A stretch of 47,945 nt of DNA from Terriglobia bacterium (GTDB lineage: Bacteria; Pseudomonadota; Alphaproteobacteria; Acetobacterales; Acetobacteraceae): the NCBI GenBank assembly GCA_023511585.1, contig JAIMBF010000015.1:1-47945 (forward strand), read 5' to 3'. A program made the position numbers and the translations under genes. Shown piece by piece: positions 28,181 to 37,866 of this stretch. The notes beneath the pieces were generated by a model. That model had not been told where the DNA came from. It searched no databases and was given only the letters and a program-made list of their open reading frames with translations. Within the stretch, counting starts at the first letter, position 1; each line of letters begins with the position of its first letter.

Positions 28181-28579
28181 TTAGAAAACGCGGCATAACA
28201 CTTCGCCTCCGACCCGCGCCGCCCGCGCCTCGGCATCGCTCAGCACACCGCGCGGCGTGGACAGGATCGAGACCCCGAGCCCGCCCGCAACCCGCGGCAA
28301 CTCGTCGATTTTCGAATACACCCGGCGCCCCGGTTTGGACACGCGGGTAATCTCCTTAATCACCGGCTCGCCGTCATGGTATTTGAGCTCGATGCGCAAC
28401 TGCGCCACGCCGGGCCGCAGCACTTCGGTCGTATAGCCGCGGATAAAGCCCTCGCGTTTTAAAACATCCAGCACATGCGCGCGCAATTTCGAAGAGGGTG
28501 CAACACAGACGGAATGCCGCGCGCGCTGTGCGTTGCGGATGCGCGTGAGCATATCGCCAAGAGGATCAGAGAGCGCCAT
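28181..28579 (-). CDS. rpsH: Ribosomal protein uS8
   Basis: 132-residue small-subunit assembly protein. Recognised from [22 protein letters not shown] and the C-terminal [33 protein letters not shown]. In E. coli S8 is the translational repressor of the spc operon; whether that holds here cannot be told from sequence. Standard length and place. Confidence 0.98.
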   Translation of the reverse strand: MALSDPLGDMLTRIRNAQRARHSVCVAPSSKLRAHVLDVLKREGFIRGYTTEVLRPGVAQLRIELKYHDGEPVIKEITRVSKPGRRVYSKIDELPRVAGGLGVSILSTPRGVLSDAEARAARVGGEVLCRVF

Positions 28580-28591
28580 GGCATCCCCCCT

Positions 28592-28897
28592 TTACCAGCT
28601 CGCCTTGATCATGCCCGGGATTTGGCCTTTGCCGGCCAACTCGCGCAGCATAATACGGCAGAGCTTGAATTTCCTGTAATTGCCGCGCGGGCGCCCCGTC
28701 AGCTCGCAGCGCAACCGCACGCGCGAAACCGCCCCGTTGCGCGGCAGCTTGGCAAGCTTCAGGCTTGCCTCGAAACGCTCCTCGATGGGGCGGTCGCGGT
28801 CCATCACAATCGCCTTCAGCGCCGCGCGCTTGGCCCGATCGCGTTCCGCCATCCGCTCGCGTTTCTTGTTTCGGTTGACCGCAGAAACCTTGGCCAT
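28592..28897 (-). CDS. rpsN: Ribosomal protein uS14
   Basis: 101-residue zinc-free (long, C-minus) form of S14: [28 protein letters not shown] and the C-terminal [39 protein letters not shown]. The CxxC zinc ribbon of the short paralogue is absent. Twelve bases before rpsH. Confidence 0.98.
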   Translation of the reverse strand: MAKVSAVNRNKKRERMAERDRAKRAALKAIVMDRDRPIEERFEASLKLAKLPRNGAVSRVRLRCELTGRPRGNYRKFKLCRIMLRELAGKGQIPGMIKASW

Positions 28898-28977
28898 CCT
28901 GTCTTTGCCCTCCGGAACCTTCCAGCTACTGCCAGCGGTTTTCCATCGCTTGGTTAATCCCCTGCCGGCCCGTTCGC

Positions 28978-29541
28978 TTAGCCGGCAAACGGCAAGCCGA
29001 AGCCGCGCAGCAATGCTTTTGCTTCGGCATCGTTTTTTGCCGTCGTCACGATCACGATATCCATCCCCCGGATCGCATCGACCTTGTCGTAATTGATCTC
29101 GGGAAAGACGATCTGCTCCTTCAGCCCCATAGCGAAGTTGCCGCGGCCGTCGAAGGATTTTCCGGTAATGCCGCGAAAATCCCGCACGCGCGGAAGGGCG
29201 ATGGTAATCAGCCGATCCAGGAACTCATACATACGCGCGCGCCGCAGCGTCACCTTGCAGCCGATGGGCAGGCCTTTGCGGATCTTAAAGCTCGCAATAG
29301 CCCGTTTCGCCAAAGTTTTCACCGGCTTCTGGCCGCTGATCAAAGCCAGATCCGCCATTGCGGCATCCAGCTTTTTTTGGTCGCCGACCGCTTCGCCGAC
29401 CCCCATGTTGATCACAATCTTCTCAAGCCTCGGCACCTGCATCGGGTTCTTGTATCCGAACTCTTTTTGTAGCTCGGCAACCAACTGCTCCCGATAGAGC
29501 TTTTGCAGGCGCGGCAGCGGTTTTGCCTCGGTTTCGCTCAT
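28978..29541 (-). CDS. rplE: Ribosomal protein uL5
   Basis: 187-residue 5S-rRNA-binding protein. Recognised from [33 protein letters not shown] and the C-terminal [29 protein letters not shown]. The ATG at 29541 (MSETEAKPL) is preferred because GAGG lies nine bases upstream; ATG 29559 is an alternative, inside the rplX stop region. Either way it overlaps or nearly abuts rplX. An 80-base gap separates it from rpsN. Confidence 0.96.
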   Translation of the reverse strand: MSETEAKPLPRLQKLYREQLVAELQKEFGYKNPMQVPRLEKIVINMGVGEAVGDQKKLDAAMADLALISGQKPVKTLAKRAIASFKIRKGLPIGCKVTLRRARMYEFLDRLITIALPRVRDFRGITGKSFDGRGNFAMGLKEQIVFPEINYDKVDAIRGMDIVIVTTAKNDAEAKALLRGFGLPFAG

Positions 29542-29551
29542 CGCCGCATCC

Positions 29552-29872
29552 TCAACCATCAATCACGTTGCCGCTGCGTTTCGCCACACGCACCTTGCGC
29601 CCGTCTTCCAGAATGCGGAACCCGACGCGCGTGGGCTTGTCCGTTTGCGGGTCAATCAGCATCAAGTTGGAGATGTGAACCGGCATCTCCTTTTCCACAA
29701 TGCCGCCGGGTTGGCCGAGACCGCGCGGTTTTTGATGGCGCTTGGCAACCGCAACGCCGCGCACCACCGCACGATTTTCCTTCGGCAGCACCTGCAAGAC
29801 CTCACCGCGCATGCCCTTGGCGGCACCGGTGATCACCTCGACCCGATCGCCTTTTTTGATTTTTGCCGCCAT
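29552..29872 (-). CDS. rplX: Ribosomal protein uL24
   Basis: 106-residue assembly-initiating large-subunit protein with the KOW motif [23 protein letters not shown] and the segment [20 protein letters not shown]. Standard length; the start is three bases from the rplN stop. Confidence 0.97.
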   Translation of the reverse strand: MAAKIKKGDRVEVITGAAKGMRGEVLQVLPKENRAVVRGVAVAKRHQKPRGLGQPGGIVEKEMPVHISNLMLIDPQTDKPTRVGFRILEDGRKVRVAKRSGNVIDG

Positions 29873-29875
29873 CGC

Positions 29876-30244
29876 TTACAGAACCTCCGGGGCAAGCGAA
29901 ATAATCTTCATGAATCGCTTGGCGCGCAATTCCCGCACCACCGGGCCGAAGATGCGTGTCCCGATCGGCTCCATTTGCTTGGTAATCAATACGGCGGCGT
30001 TGCGATCGAAACGGATCACGCTGCCGTCGGGCCGGCGCACCGGGAACGCGGTGCGCACGATCACCGCGTGGTGAATATCGCCCTTTTTCACTTTACCGCG
30101 CGGAATCGCCTCTTTGACGGAGACCACGATCACATCCCCGACCGAAGCCGTCTTGCGCTTCGAGCCGCCAAGCACCTTGATGCATTGTACGCGCCGGGCG
30201 CCGGAATTGTCCGCAACATCCAAAGTGGTTTCGGCAAGAATCAT
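29876..30244 (-). CDS. rplN: Ribosomal protein uL14
   Basis: 122-residue large-subunit protein at the 30S interface, beginning [27 protein letters not shown] and ending [16 protein letters not shown]. Standard length. Its start overlaps the rpsQ stop by four bases, so translation is coupled. Confidence 0.98.
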   Translation of the reverse strand: MILAETTLDVADNSGARRVQCIKVLGGSKRKTASVGDVIVVSVKEAIPRGKVKKGDIHHAVIVRTAFPVRRPDGSVIRFDRNAAVLITKQMEPIGTRIFGPVVRELRAKRFMKIISLAPEVL

Positions 30245-30546
30245 TGGCTGGGCCCTCCGCTCGTTGCCGGCGCCGGGGCGCTTGTCGGCGCGAAGGGCGA
30301 AGCAACGGCCTCGCCGTTGCGTTCGATAACCGCCCAGGTCTTGCGCTTGCTAATCGGCCGGCATTCGATAATGCGCACAACATCGCCGACTTTGCAGATA
30401 TTATCCTCGTCGTGGGCTGCGTATTTCTTCGAACGGCGGATGAACTTTTTATAAAGCGGGTGCATCACATGCCGCTCCACCAGCACCGTTACGGTCTTGT
30501 TCATTTTATCGCTCACCACGCGGCCCACCAAAATGCGCTTCGGCAT
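30241..30546 (-). CDS. rpsQ: Ribosomal protein uS17
   Basis: 101-residue small-subunit protein. The core [42 protein letters not shown] is standard, and a Pro/Ala-rich tail ([18 protein letters not shown]) adds about 15 residues over E. coli. The start at 30546 is set by the core; the open frame further upstream is a shadow of rpmC. Overlaps rplN by four bases. Confidence 0.96.
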   Translation of the reverse strand: MPKRILVGRVVSDKMNKTVTVLVERHVMHPLYKKFIRRSKKYAAHDEDNICKVGDVVRIIECRPISKRKTWAVIERNGEAVASPFAPTSAPAPATSGGPSQ

Positions 30547-30556
30547 CACGCTTCTC

Positions 30557-30778
30557 CTATGCCTTGGGCGCGGCGTCCGCCGCGACGGATGTGCGCCTCT
30601 CCCCCAAAAGGGTCTTGATACGGGCAATATCGCGGCGCACTTCGCGAATACGAGACAGTTTCTCAAGCTGCCCGGTTGCCCGTTGAAAACGCAAATTGAA
30701 GCGCTCCTTTTGCAACTCGCGCAGCATGGTTTTCAATTCGTCGGGAGTTTTGGCGCGCAAATCACTTGCTTTGGTCAT
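30557..30778 (-). CDS. rpmC: Ribosomal protein uL29
   Basis: 73-residue helical protein at the exit-tunnel rim, a docking site for SRP and trigger factor. Recognised from [33 protein letters not shown] and [16 protein letters not shown]. Standard place between rplP and rpsQ. Confidence 0.96.
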   Translation of the reverse strand: MTKASDLRAKTPDELKTMLRELQKERFNLRFQRATGQLEKLSRIREVRRDIARIKTLLGERRTSVAADAAPKA

Positions 30779-30790
30779 GACCGTCTTTCT

Positions 30791-31207
30791 CTATGCCTCC
30801 GCAATGCGGGCCACGAATTTGGTGCGTATCGGCAACTTTGCGGCGGCCAACGCAAACGCATCGCGCGCCACGGCTTCGGAAACGCCGTCCACCTCAAACA
30901 GAATGCGCCCCGGCTTCACGCGGCAAACCCAAAACTCCGGGCTGCCCTTGCCCGAACCCATCCGCACTTCGGCGGGTTTGCGCGTCACCGGCACGTCGGG
31001 GAAAACCCGAATCCATATGCGCCCGGTGCGCTTCATCGCGCGGGTGATCGCCCGGCGCGCCGCCTCTATCTGGCGCGCGGTCACCCGTTCCGGCTCCAGC
31101 GCTTTCAAGCCGTAGGCGCCGAAGTTCAGCGTATAGCCGCCCTTGGCATTGCCGTGAATGCGCCCCTTGTGGGCCTTGCGAAATTTCGTGCGCTTCGGTT
31201 GTAGCAT
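30791..31207 (-). CDS. rplP: Ribosomal protein uL16
   Basis: 138-residue large-subunit protein near the A-site. [51 protein letters not shown] and [22 protein letters not shown] are family blocks. ATG at 31207 chosen; an upstream TTG would add three residues. Tightly packed between rpsC and rpmC. Confidence 0.97.
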   Translation of the reverse strand: MLQPKRTKFRKAHKGRIHGNAKGGYTLNFGAYGLKALEPERVTARQIEAARRAITRAMKRTGRIWIRVFPDVPVTRKPAEVRMGSGKGSPEFWVCRVKPGRILFEVDGVSEAVARDAFALAAAKLPIRTKFVARIAEA

Positions 31208-31221
31208 CGCCGTCAATGCTC

Positions 31222-31899
31222 CTAACGCTGCGGTGCCTGTTCGGAGGCGCGCCGATCTTGCGCCATGGGGTCATGCGCCATGATCTCGCCCTTGAAGATG
31301 TAAACCTTCACCCCGCAGGTCCCGTACGTGGTCTTTGCCGTTGCAAGGCCGAAATCGATATCCGCGCGCAAGGTGTGCAGCGGCACCCTTCCCTCGCGAT
31401 ACCATTCCATCCGCGCAATCTCCGCCCCGCCCAGCCGGCCGCTGCAATTGATGCGAATCCCCTGCGCCCCGAGCCGGATCGCCGATTGCACGGCCCGCTT
31501 CATGGCCCGTCGAAACGCCACCCGCCGCTCAAGCTGTTGCGCAACCGATTCGGCCACCAAGGTCGCATCGATCTCGGGCTTGCGAATTTCCACGATATTC
31601 AAAGCAACTTCGGTGCCGGCCATCGCCGCAAGCTCTTTGCGGAGCGATTCGATCTCTTGGCCTTTTTTGCCGATCACCACGCCCGGCCGCGCGGCGTAAA
31701 TCGTCACCCGCGGCTTCTTTGCGGGCCGCTCGATCACCACGCGAGAGACGCCCGCTTGCGCAAGCTTCGTGCGCAAATGGTTGCGCAGCCGTAAATCCTC
31801 GTGCAGCAACTTCGCATAATCGCGCTCGGCATACCAACGGCTATCCCAGGTGCGATTGATGCCGAGCCGAAGACCGATCGGGTTGGTTTTCTGTCCCAT
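31222..31899 (-). CDS. rpsC: Ribosomal protein uS3
   Basis: 225-residue small-subunit protein at the mRNA entry channel. [25 protein letters not shown] fixes the start at 31899; the KH domain is seen in [20 protein letters not shown], and the C-terminal domain in [34 protein letters not shown]. Standard length. Three bases separate it from rplV. Confidence 0.98.
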   Translation of the reverse strand: MGQKTNPIGLRLGINRTWDSRWYAERDYAKLLHEDLRLRNHLRTKLAQAGVSRVVIERPAKKPRVTIYAARPGVVIGKKGQEIESLRKELAAMAGTEVALNIVEIRKPEIDATLVAESVAQQLERRVAFRRAMKRAVQSAIRLGAQGIRINCSGRLGGAEIARMEWYREGRVPLHTLRADIDFGLATAKTTYGTCGVKVYIFKGEIMAHDPMAQDRRASEQAPQR

Positions 31900-31901
31900 C
31901 G

Positions 31902-32321
31902 CTACGCAACCTCCTGCTTGGGCCCGGCGCCCGCCTCCGCTTCCGCTTCCTGCGGCCGTTCGCTCACCACAATGCGCAAATGGCTGAACCATTTCTCAAT
32001 CCGCGCCGCGCGGCCGCGCGCACGCGCGTGCAGCCTGCGCATCACCACCGAGCGGCCGACCTCGGCCCGCGTCACCACCAGCCGATCGACATCCAATTGG
32101 TGGTTGTTCTCGGCATTGGCGATGGCGCTTTCCAAGGCTTTGCGCACGGTCACCGCAATCCGCCGCTTGCTGAAACGCAGCCGCGCAACCGCTTCGGCCG
32201 CATCCACATTGCGAATCAGCGCGGCAACCAAATTGAGCTTCCTCGGGCTTACCCGAATATTGCGCAGAATCGCCTGCGCCTCGTTATCGCCCAGCATACG
32301 AGGGAACTTCGGTTTGCTCAT
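31902..32321 (-). CDS. rplV: Ribosomal protein uL22
   Basis: 139-residue large-subunit protein lining the exit tunnel. [47 protein letters not shown] and [13 protein letters not shown] are family blocks. A Glu/Ala-rich tail ([19 protein letters not shown]) extends the C-terminus beyond E. coli. Overlaps the rpsS stop by four bases. Confidence 0.97.
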   Translation of the reverse strand: MSKPKFPRMLGDNEAQAILRNIRVSPRKLNLVAALIRNVDAAEAVARLRFSKRRIAVTVRKALESAIANAENNHQLDVDRLVVTRAEVGRSVVMRRLHARARGRAARIEKWFSHLRIVVSERPQEAEAEAGAGPKQEVA

Positions 32322-32602
32322 TTCTCAGCCCGCTTCGCCTTTCTGTCCCCGGCATGCCCGGTAAAGGTGCGCGTCGGCGCAAATTCTCCGAATTTGTGCC
32401 CCACCATGTTCTCGGTCACCAGCACGGGAAGGAATTTCCGCCCGTTATAAACGCCGAACGTCAGCCCCACGAATTGCGGCAAAATCGTCGAGCGGCGCGA
32501 CCAGATGCGAATGATCTCGTTGCGCCCGGACGCGCGCGCAGCCTCGGCTTTCGCCAGCAAATACCCGTCGACAAACGGCCCTTTCCAAACCGAACGCGGC
32601 AT
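32318..32602 (-). CDS. rpsS: Ribosomal protein uS19
   Basis: 94-residue small-subunit head protein: [37 protein letters not shown] and [25 protein letters not shown]. Standard. Three bases after the rplB stop. Confidence 0.98.
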   Translation of the reverse strand: MPRSVWKGPFVDGYLLAKAEAARASGRNEIIRIWSRRSTILPQFVGLTFGVYNGRKFLPVLVTENMVGHKFGEFAPTRTFTGHAGDRKAKRAEK

Positions 32603-32605
32603 GGC

Positions 32606-33439
32606 TTAGCCCTTTCCCGCCTTGCGGCGACGAATAATGAACCGGTCCGTCCGCTTGTTGGAGCGCGTCTTGTAGCCCTTGGTCGGCTTGCCCCAAGGCG
32701 TGCAGGGATGCCGCCCGCCGGAAGAGCGGCCCTCGCCGCCGCCCAGCGGATGATCGACCGGGTTCATGGATACGCCGCGATTGTGCGGCCGCCGGCCCAG
32801 CCAACGGCTGCGTCCGGCCTTGCCGATATGCTCGTTGCCGTGATCGGGGTTGGAAACCGCGCCGACGGTGGCCATGCATTCGGCCCGAACCACGCGCAGC
32901 TCGCCCGACATCAGCTTGATCTGGGCATAGCCCGCATCCTTGCCGACCAGCTGCGCATAGGTGCCGGCCGCCCGCGCAATCTTGCCTCCCGCTCCGGGCT
33001 TCATCTCCACATTATGCACAATGGTGCCCACCGGAATGGCCGAAAGCGGCATGGCATTACCAGGCTTGATATCCACGCGCTGGCCCGAAACCACCTGGTC
33101 TCCGGGGCGCAAACGTTGCGGTGCCAGAATATAAGACAGTTCGCCGTCGGCATATTTGAGCAGTGCAACGAACGCGGAACGGTTGGGATCGTATTCCAGC
33201 CGCTCCACCGTTGCCGGCACATCGAATTTGCGGCGTTTGAAATCGATCAGCCGATACGCCCGCTTGTGGCCGCCGCCGCGAAAGCGAACGGTAATCCGGC
33301 CGTGGTGGTTGCGCCCGCCGGTGCTCACCTTGCCGCGGGTCAGGCTTTTCACCGGCTTGCCTTTCCAAAGCTCGGCTCGGGAAATCAAAATGGTGTGGCG
33401 CAAGCTCGGAGTCACCGGCTCAAATTGCTTCAGTGCCAT
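32606..33439 (-). CDS. rplB: Ribosomal protein uL2
   Basis: 277-residue large-subunit protein required for subunit joining and peptidyl transfer. [50 protein letters not shown] and [56 protein letters not shown], in three separate blocks, carry the conserved His-bearing loop. Standard length, nine bases after rplW. Confidence 0.98.
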   Translation of the reverse strand: MALKQFEPVTPSLRHTILISRAELWKGKPVKSLTRGKVSTGGRNHHGRITVRFRGGGHKRAYRLIDFKRRKFDVPATVERLEYDPNRSAFVALLKYADGELSYILAPQRLRPGDQVVSGQRVDIKPGNAMPLSAIPVGTIVHNVEMKPGAGGKIARAAGTYAQLVGKDAGYAQIKLMSGELRVVRAECMATVGAVSNPDHGNEHIGKAGRSRWLGRRPHNRGVSMNPVDHPLGGGEGRSSGGRHPCTPWGKPTKGYKTRSNKRTDRFIIRRRKAGKG

Positions 33440-33448
33440 TTTCAGCTC

Positions 33449-33796
33449 CTACGCAAGCTTACTCGTCAAATCGATGCTTTGGCCTTGCGCCAACCGGACA
33501 TAAGCTTTCTTCACGTCGCTGCGCCGTCCGGGGCGGCCGCGAAACCGCTTGGTTTTGCCTTTCACCACGAGCGTGTTCACCGCCTCCACCTTCACCCCGA
33601 AGAGCCCTTCCACCGCGGCCTTGATCGCGGGCTTCGTCGCGGAAAGCGCCACGCGGAAGACCACTTGCTGCCGTTCGCTCAAGCCGGTGGCTTTTTCCGT
33701 AATCACCGGCCCGCGAATAATCTCGTACATCTCTTCCCGGCTCAGCTTGGCTGCCCGAGCACGCGCGGCCAATGCCGATTTCTGCGGCGAACTCAT
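33449..33796 (-). CDS. rplW: Ribosomal protein uL23
   Basis: 115-residue exit-tunnel protein that docks trigger factor and [52 protein letters not shown] and [15 protein letters not shown] are family blocks. Its N-terminus is about 15 residues longer than the E. coli form ([19 protein letters not shown]). Overlaps rplD by four bases. Confidence 0.97.
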   Translation of the reverse strand: MSSPQKSALAARARAAKLSREEMYEIIRGPVITEKATGLSERQQVVFRVALSATKPAIKAAVEGLFGVKVEAVNTLVVKGKTKRFRGRPGRRSDVKKAYVRLAQGQSIDLTSKLA

Positions 33797-34422
33797 TGCG
33801 AAGCCTCCACGCCGAGCCGCGATTTCAACCCCTCGACCCCGGCCACGGTAATCGCCAAAACATCATGGGTCAGAATGTCATAGACATTGGCCCCGATGGT
33901 CGGCAGCACGTCGATCCCCGGAATATTCCGGCTTGCTTGCAAAAACCCGGGATGCACCGATTGATCCACAATCAAAGCCGATTGCCAGCCAAGAGCTTTC
34001 AATTTCTGGGCAAGGGGTTTGGTTTTGCCTTCCGTTTCCGCAGCCGCCAAAACCACCAGCTTGCCCTCGGTGTATTTCTGCGCGAGCGCGGAAATAAGCC
34101 CGAGTCTGCGCACTTTCTTTGGCAGCCGATAGCCGTGATCGCGCACCACCGGTCCGTGCACCACGCCGCCTTTGCGAAACTGCGGGGCCCGCAAGCTGCC
34201 CTGCCGCGCGCGTCCGGTGCCCTTCTGCCGCCAGGGCTTGCGCGTGGTTCCGGTCACTTCGCCCATGCCCTTGGTCTTATGGGTTCCGGCACGCCGTTTG
34301 GCCAGCTGCCAATGCACCACCCGCGCCATGATATCGGCTCTCGGGGTGGCGCCGAAAATCGCATCCGGCAGCTCTATCGTGCCGGCGGTCGCGTTATCGA
34401 GCGTTTTGATTTCGATCTGCAT
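33793..34422 (-). CDS. rplD: Ribosomal protein uL4
   Basis: 209-residue large-subunit protein; in E. coli it also represses the S10 operon. Recognised from the tunnel loop [45 protein letters not shown] and the domain with [15 protein letters not shown]. Standard length; eleven bases after rplC. Confidence 0.98.
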   Translation of the reverse strand: MQIEIKTLDNATAGTIELPDAIFGATPRADIMARVVHWQLAKRRAGTHKTKGMGEVTGTTRKPWRQKGTGRARQGSLRAPQFRKGGVVHGPVVRDHGYRLPKKVRRLGLISALAQKYTEGKLVVLAAAETEGKTKPLAQKLKALGWQSALIVDQSVHPGFLQASRNIPGIDVLPTIGANVYDILTHDVLAITVAGVEGLKSRLGVEASQ

Positions 34423-34433
34423 GCACCCGCCCC

Positions 34434-35108
34434 TTACTCTGCAAGCGCCGCAGGATAAGGCGCCTCCGCCGGGCGCGCGCGTTTCACCGCATCGCGCACC
34501 AAGACAAAGCCGCCTTTCGCGCCGGGCACGGCGCCCTTGAGCATAATCAGCCCCCGCGCCGCATCCACGTGCGCCACTTCAAGATTCAGCGTGCTCACGC
34601 GTTCCGAGCCGAGATGGCCGGCCATTTTCTTGTTTTTGAAGACGCGGCCCGGATCCTGCCGGTTGCCGGTCGAGCCGTGGCTGCGATGGCTGATGGAAAC
34701 GCCGTGGCTGGCCTCCAAACCGCCGAAGTTCCAACGCTTCATCGCGCCGGCAAAACCCTTGCCTTTGCTGATCCCGGTCACATCGACGCGCTGGCCGACC
34801 ACGAAATGGTTCGCCGAAAGCGTGGCACCGACGGGCAGCACCGCATCCTCGCTCACGCGAAATTCCACAAGCTTTTTCTTTGGCTCAACCTTTGCGCGCG
34901 CAAAATGACCCCGATTGGGCTTGCTCACGTTCTTAACCTTCGCTTTTCCCCAACCGAGTTGCAAAGCGGTATAACCGTCCTTTTCCTTCGTACGAACGGC
35001 CACCACCTGCACCGAATCCAGATGGAGAACCGTCACCGGCACGTGCGTGCCGTCGTCGCGGAACAGCCGGGTCATACCCAGTTTTCTGGCTAACAATCCG
35101 GTACGCAT
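34434..35108 (-). CDS. rplC: Ribosomal protein uL3
   Basis: 224-residue large-subunit protein close to the peptidyl transferase centre. [44 protein letters not shown] with [28 protein letters not shown] are the conserved parts. The C-terminus has a short Ala-rich tail. Fifteen bases separate it from rpsJ. Confidence 0.98.
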   Translation of the reverse strand: MRTGLLARKLGMTRLFRDDGTHVPVTVLHLDSVQVVAVRTKEKDGYTALQLGWGKAKVKNVSKPNRGHFARAKVEPKKKLVEFRVSEDAVLPVGATLSANHFVVGQRVDVTGISKGKGFAGAMKRWNFGGLEASHGVSISHRSHGSTGNRQDPGRVFKNKKMAGHLGSERVSTLNLEVAHVDAARGLIMLKGAVPGAKGGFVLVRDAVKRARPAEAPYPAALAE

Positions 35109-35123
35109 CGCAGAACCTCAAAT

Positions 35124-35432
35124 TCAGATCTTGATCTCGACGTCCACGCCTGCCGCCAAGTCAAGCTTCATCAACGCATCCACCGTCTGCGGCGTCGGCT
35201 CGACAATGTCGAGCAAGCGGCGATGCGTGCGAATTTCAAATTGTTCGCGGCTTTTCTTGTCGATATGCGGCGAACGGTTCACGGTAAAGCGCTCGATATG
35301 CGTCGGCAGCGGGATCGGTCCGCGAACCCGCGCGCCCGTACGCTTGGCCGTATTCACAATCTCCTTCATGCTGTTGTCCAGCACGCGATGATCGTAGGCT
35401 TTCAGGCAAATGCGGATGTTCTGGTTTTCCAT
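35124..35432 (-). CDS. rpsJ: Ribosomal protein uS10
   Basis: 102-residue small-subunit protein; also the antitermination factor Nus[27 protein letters not shown] and [34 protein letters not shown] are family blocks. First gene of the S10 part, 41 bases after tuf, with no separate promoter evident, so str and S10 may form one unit. Confidence 0.98.
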   Translation of the reverse strand: MENQNIRICLKAYDHRVLDNSMKEIVNTAKRTGARVRGPIPLPTHIERFTVNRSPHIDKKSREQFEIRTHRRLLDIVEPTPQTVDALMKLDLAAGVDVEIKI

Positions 35433-35473
35433 CGATCACTGATCCGGGTTCGCGTAACCGTTTCTGCCGCTCT

Positions 35474-36664
35474 TTAGTCGAGAATCTTCGCCACCACTCC
35501 GGCGCCCACGGTGTGCCCGCCTTCACGAATGGCGAAGCGGAGCCCCTCATCCATCGCGATCGGCGAAATCAGCTCCACTTCCATTCGCACGTTGTCGCCG
35601 GGCATCACCATCTCGGTGCCTTCGGGAAGCTTCACAACGCCGGTCACGTCGGTGGTGCGGAAGTAGAATTGCGGACGGTAATTGGTGAAGAACGGCGTAT
35701 GCCGCCCGCCCTCCTCTTTCGTCAAAATGTAAGTTTCGGCCTCGAACTTCCGATGCGGCGTGATCGAGCCGGGCGCGGCAAGAACCTGGCCGCGTTCCAC
35801 TTCCTCGCGCTTCGTGCCGCGCAAGAGCGCGCCGATATTGTCGCCCGCCTCGCCTTGATCAAGCAGTTTGCGGAACATCTCGACGCCGGTCACCACCGTC
35901 TTCTGCGTCGGCCGCAGGCCCACAATCTCAACCTCGTCGCCCACCTTGATGACGCCGCGCTCAATGCGCCCGGTCACCACGGTACCGCGGCCGGAAATGG
36001 AGAACACATCCTCGATCGGCATCAAGAAGGGCCGGTCCTTCGGACGCTCCGGCTGCGGAATGTAGTTGTCGATCGCATCCATCAGCTTCAGGATCGATTG
36101 CTCGCCAAGCTCCGGATCGCGCCCTTCCAGCGCATAAAGCGCCGAGCCGCGAATAATCGGAACCTCGTCGCCGGGGAAACCGTATTGGCTCAAGAGCTCC
36201 CGAACTTCCATTTCCACCAGATCCAAAAGCTCGGGATCGTCCACCATATCGACCTTGTTCAGGTAAACGACGATGGCCGGCACGCCCACCTGCCGGGCCA
36301 GCAGAATATGCTCGCGGGTCTGCGGCATCGGGCCGTCGGCGGCGGAAACCACCAGAATGGCGCCGTCCATCTGCGCCGCGCCGGTGATCATGTTCTTTAC
36401 GTAGTCGGCATGCCCGGGGCAGTCCACGTGCGCGTAGTGGCGCTTGGCGGTCTCATACTCCACATGCGCGGTGGAGATGGTAATGCCGCGCGCCCGCTCC
36501 TCCGGGGCCTTGTCGATTTGATCATATGCGGTGAACACCGCCCCACCCGTCTTCGACAGCACCTTGGTGATCGCGGCGGTCAGCGTGGTCTTGCCGTGAT
36601 CGACGTGGCCGATCGTGCCGACGTTGCAATGTGGCTTGGTGCGCTCAAACTTCGCTTTGGCCAT
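35474..36664 (-). CDS. tuf: Elongation factor Tu
   Basis: 396-residue GTPase delivering aminoacyl-tRNA to the ribosome. GTP-binding motifs [30 protein letters not shown] and NKVDMV; effector region [15 protein letters not shown]; domains 2 and 3 with [13 protein letters not shown] and [20 protein letters not shown]. Complete, standard length. It stands 52 bases after rpsG, the place where fusA would normally lie in between. Whether a second tuf exists elsewhere cannot be told. Confidence 0.98.
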   Translation of the reverse strand: MAKAKFERTKPHCNVGTIGHVDHGKTTLTAAITKVLSKTGGAVFTAYDQIDKAPEERARGITISTAHVEYETAKRHYAHVDCPGHADYVKNMITGAAQMDGAILVVSAADGPMPQTREHILLARQVGVPAIVVYLNKVDMVDDPELLDLVEMEVRELLSQYGFPGDEVPIIRGSALYALEGRDPELGEQSILKLMDAIDNYIPQPERPKDRPFLMPIEDVFSISGRGTVVTGRIERGVIKVGDEVEIVGLRPTQKTVVTGVEMFRKLLDQGEAGDNIGALLRGTKREEVERGQVLAAPGSITPHRKFEAETYILTKEEGGRHTPFFTNYRPQFYFRTTDVTGVVKLPEGTEMVMPGDNVRMEVELISPIAMDEGLRFAIREGGHTVGAGVVAKILD

Positions 36665-36716
36665 TGGTCTTCTCTCCGTATCCGCCGTCTGCGGAAGTAG
36701 ATGATTTGGTTTTCCT

Positions 36717-37193
36717 TTACCAGCGATAGTGGCTGAAAGCCTTGTTGGCCTCAGCCATGCGGTGGGTATCCTCGCGCTTCTTCACCGCGACGCCGCGATT
36801 ATTCACCGCATCCATAAGCTCGTTGGCAAGCCTTTCCTGCATCGTGTGTTCGCTCCGTTTGCGTGCGGCTTCGATCACCCAGCGGATCGCCAGCGCCTGG
36901 CGCCGCTCGGGGCGCACTTCCACCGGCACCTGGTAGGTCGCGCCGCCCACCCGGCGCGAACGCACTTCCACCGCCGGTTTTACATTATCCAAAGCCTCAT
37001 GAAAGGTGCGCACGGGGTCGGCTTGCGCCCCGCCGCGCCGCTTGAGGATGTCCAGCGCCTCATAGACGATGCGCTCGGCAACCGATTTCTTTCCGCAGTG
37101 CATCAGCGCATTGGTGAAGCGCGAGATCACCACATCGCCGAATTTCGGATCCGGCAGAATGTCGCGTTTGATCGCACGACGACGGCGGCTCAT
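36717..37193 (-). CDS. rpsG: Ribosomal protein uS7
   Basis: 158-residue small-subunit head protein. [44 protein letters not shown], split over the conserved start, and [30 protein letters not shown] identify it. Standard length, twelve bases after rpsL. In E. coli S7 is the str-operon repressor. It is followed directly by tuf rather than fusA. Confidence 0.98.
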   Translation of the reverse strand: MSRRRRAIKRDILPDPKFGDVVISRFTNALMHCGKKSVAERIVYEALDILKRRGGAQADPVRTFHEALDNVKPAVEVRSRRVGGATYQVPVEVRPERRQALAIRWVIEAARKRSEHTMQERLANELMDAVNNRGVAVKKREDTHRMAEANKAFSHYRW

Positions 37194-37205
37194 CGCACCC
37201 CTCCG

Positions 37206-37577
37206 CTATTTCGGCCGCTTGGCGCCGTACAAGGAACGGCGCTGACGGCGCTTGGCAATGCCTTGGGTATCCAAAACACCGCGCAGAATGTGATAGCGCA
37301 CCCCCGGCAGGTCTTTCACGCGGCCGCCGCGGATCAGCACCACGCTGTGCTCCTGCAAATTGTGCCCCTCGCCCGGAATGTAGCTCACCACCTCGTAGCC
37401 GTTGGTCAGCCGCACCTTCGCCACCTTCCGCAAGGCCGAGTTCGGCTTTTTGGGCGTGGTGGTATAGACGCGCGTGCACACGCCGCGCTTTTGCGGGCAA
37501 CCCTGCAGCGCGGGCACTTTGTTGCGGCGCCGGCGCGGCTCGCGCCCCTTGGCAATGAGCTGGTTGATCGTCGGCAT
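37206..37577 (-). CDS. rpsL: Ribosomal protein uS12
   Basis: 123-residue decoding-centre protein. [37 protein letters not shown] (with the Lys affected in streptomycin resistance, here the sensitive-type KKPNSALRK), and [32 protein letters not shown] are family blocks. First gene of the ribosomal block; about 220 bases of leader lie between it and the promoter at 37806-37834. Confidence 0.98.
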   Translation of the reverse strand: MPTINQLIAKGREPRRRRNKVPALQGCPQKRGVCTRVYTTTPKKPNSALRKVAKVRLTNGYEVVSYIPGEGHNLQEHSVVLIRGGRVKDLPGVRYHILRGVLDTQGIAKRRQRRSLYGAKRPK

Positions 37578-37656
37578 CAGCCTTGTTCCAAACCTCTCTG
37601 TATCCCCAATCGTCTCTCTCAGCCCGGACGGTCCGCTTTCTGCCGATCACAGCCGA

Positions 37657-37690
37657 ACCCCGCCCGCACGGCTTGCCCGCGCGGCGGGGT
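37657..37690. repeat. GC-rich inverted repeat in the rpsL leader
   Basis: Eight-base perfect arms ACCCCGCC (37657-37664) and GGCGGGGT (37683-37690) with an 18-base, also GC-rich, centre. It lies about 80 bases upstream of the rpsL start, inside the predicted leader. There is no T-run on either strand, so it is not a standard intrinsic terminator. It could be a leader hairpin for str-operon control or have no role. Confidence 0.35.
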
Positions 37691-37805
37691 GAACCATGCC
37701 CGCGGCCTAAGCCCTCCGTTATACCGGAAGCGGCGGCGCCGCAAGCGAGGGAACCTGCAATCAAGAAAGCCGCCCCGCGAACAGGGGAACCGGCCGAAGG
37801 CGCGG

Positions 37806-37834
37806 AACCTACGAGCGGCTCGGCCACAAGTCAA
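37806..37834 (-). promoter_or_regulatory. Promoter of the rpsL (str) operon
   Basis: On the minus strand TTGACT (37834-37829), preceded by C, is followed after exactly 17 bases by TAGGTT (37811-37806) and then CCGCG. This CTTGAC-N17-TAGGTTCC layout is typical of strong alphaproteobacterial housekeeping promoters. It lies just downstream of the GH28-like gene stop at 37867 and separates that operon from the ribosomal block. Confidence 0.6.
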
Positions 37835-37866
37835 GCACCCCCAATGCGCCAAAGCCATGATCCCGA

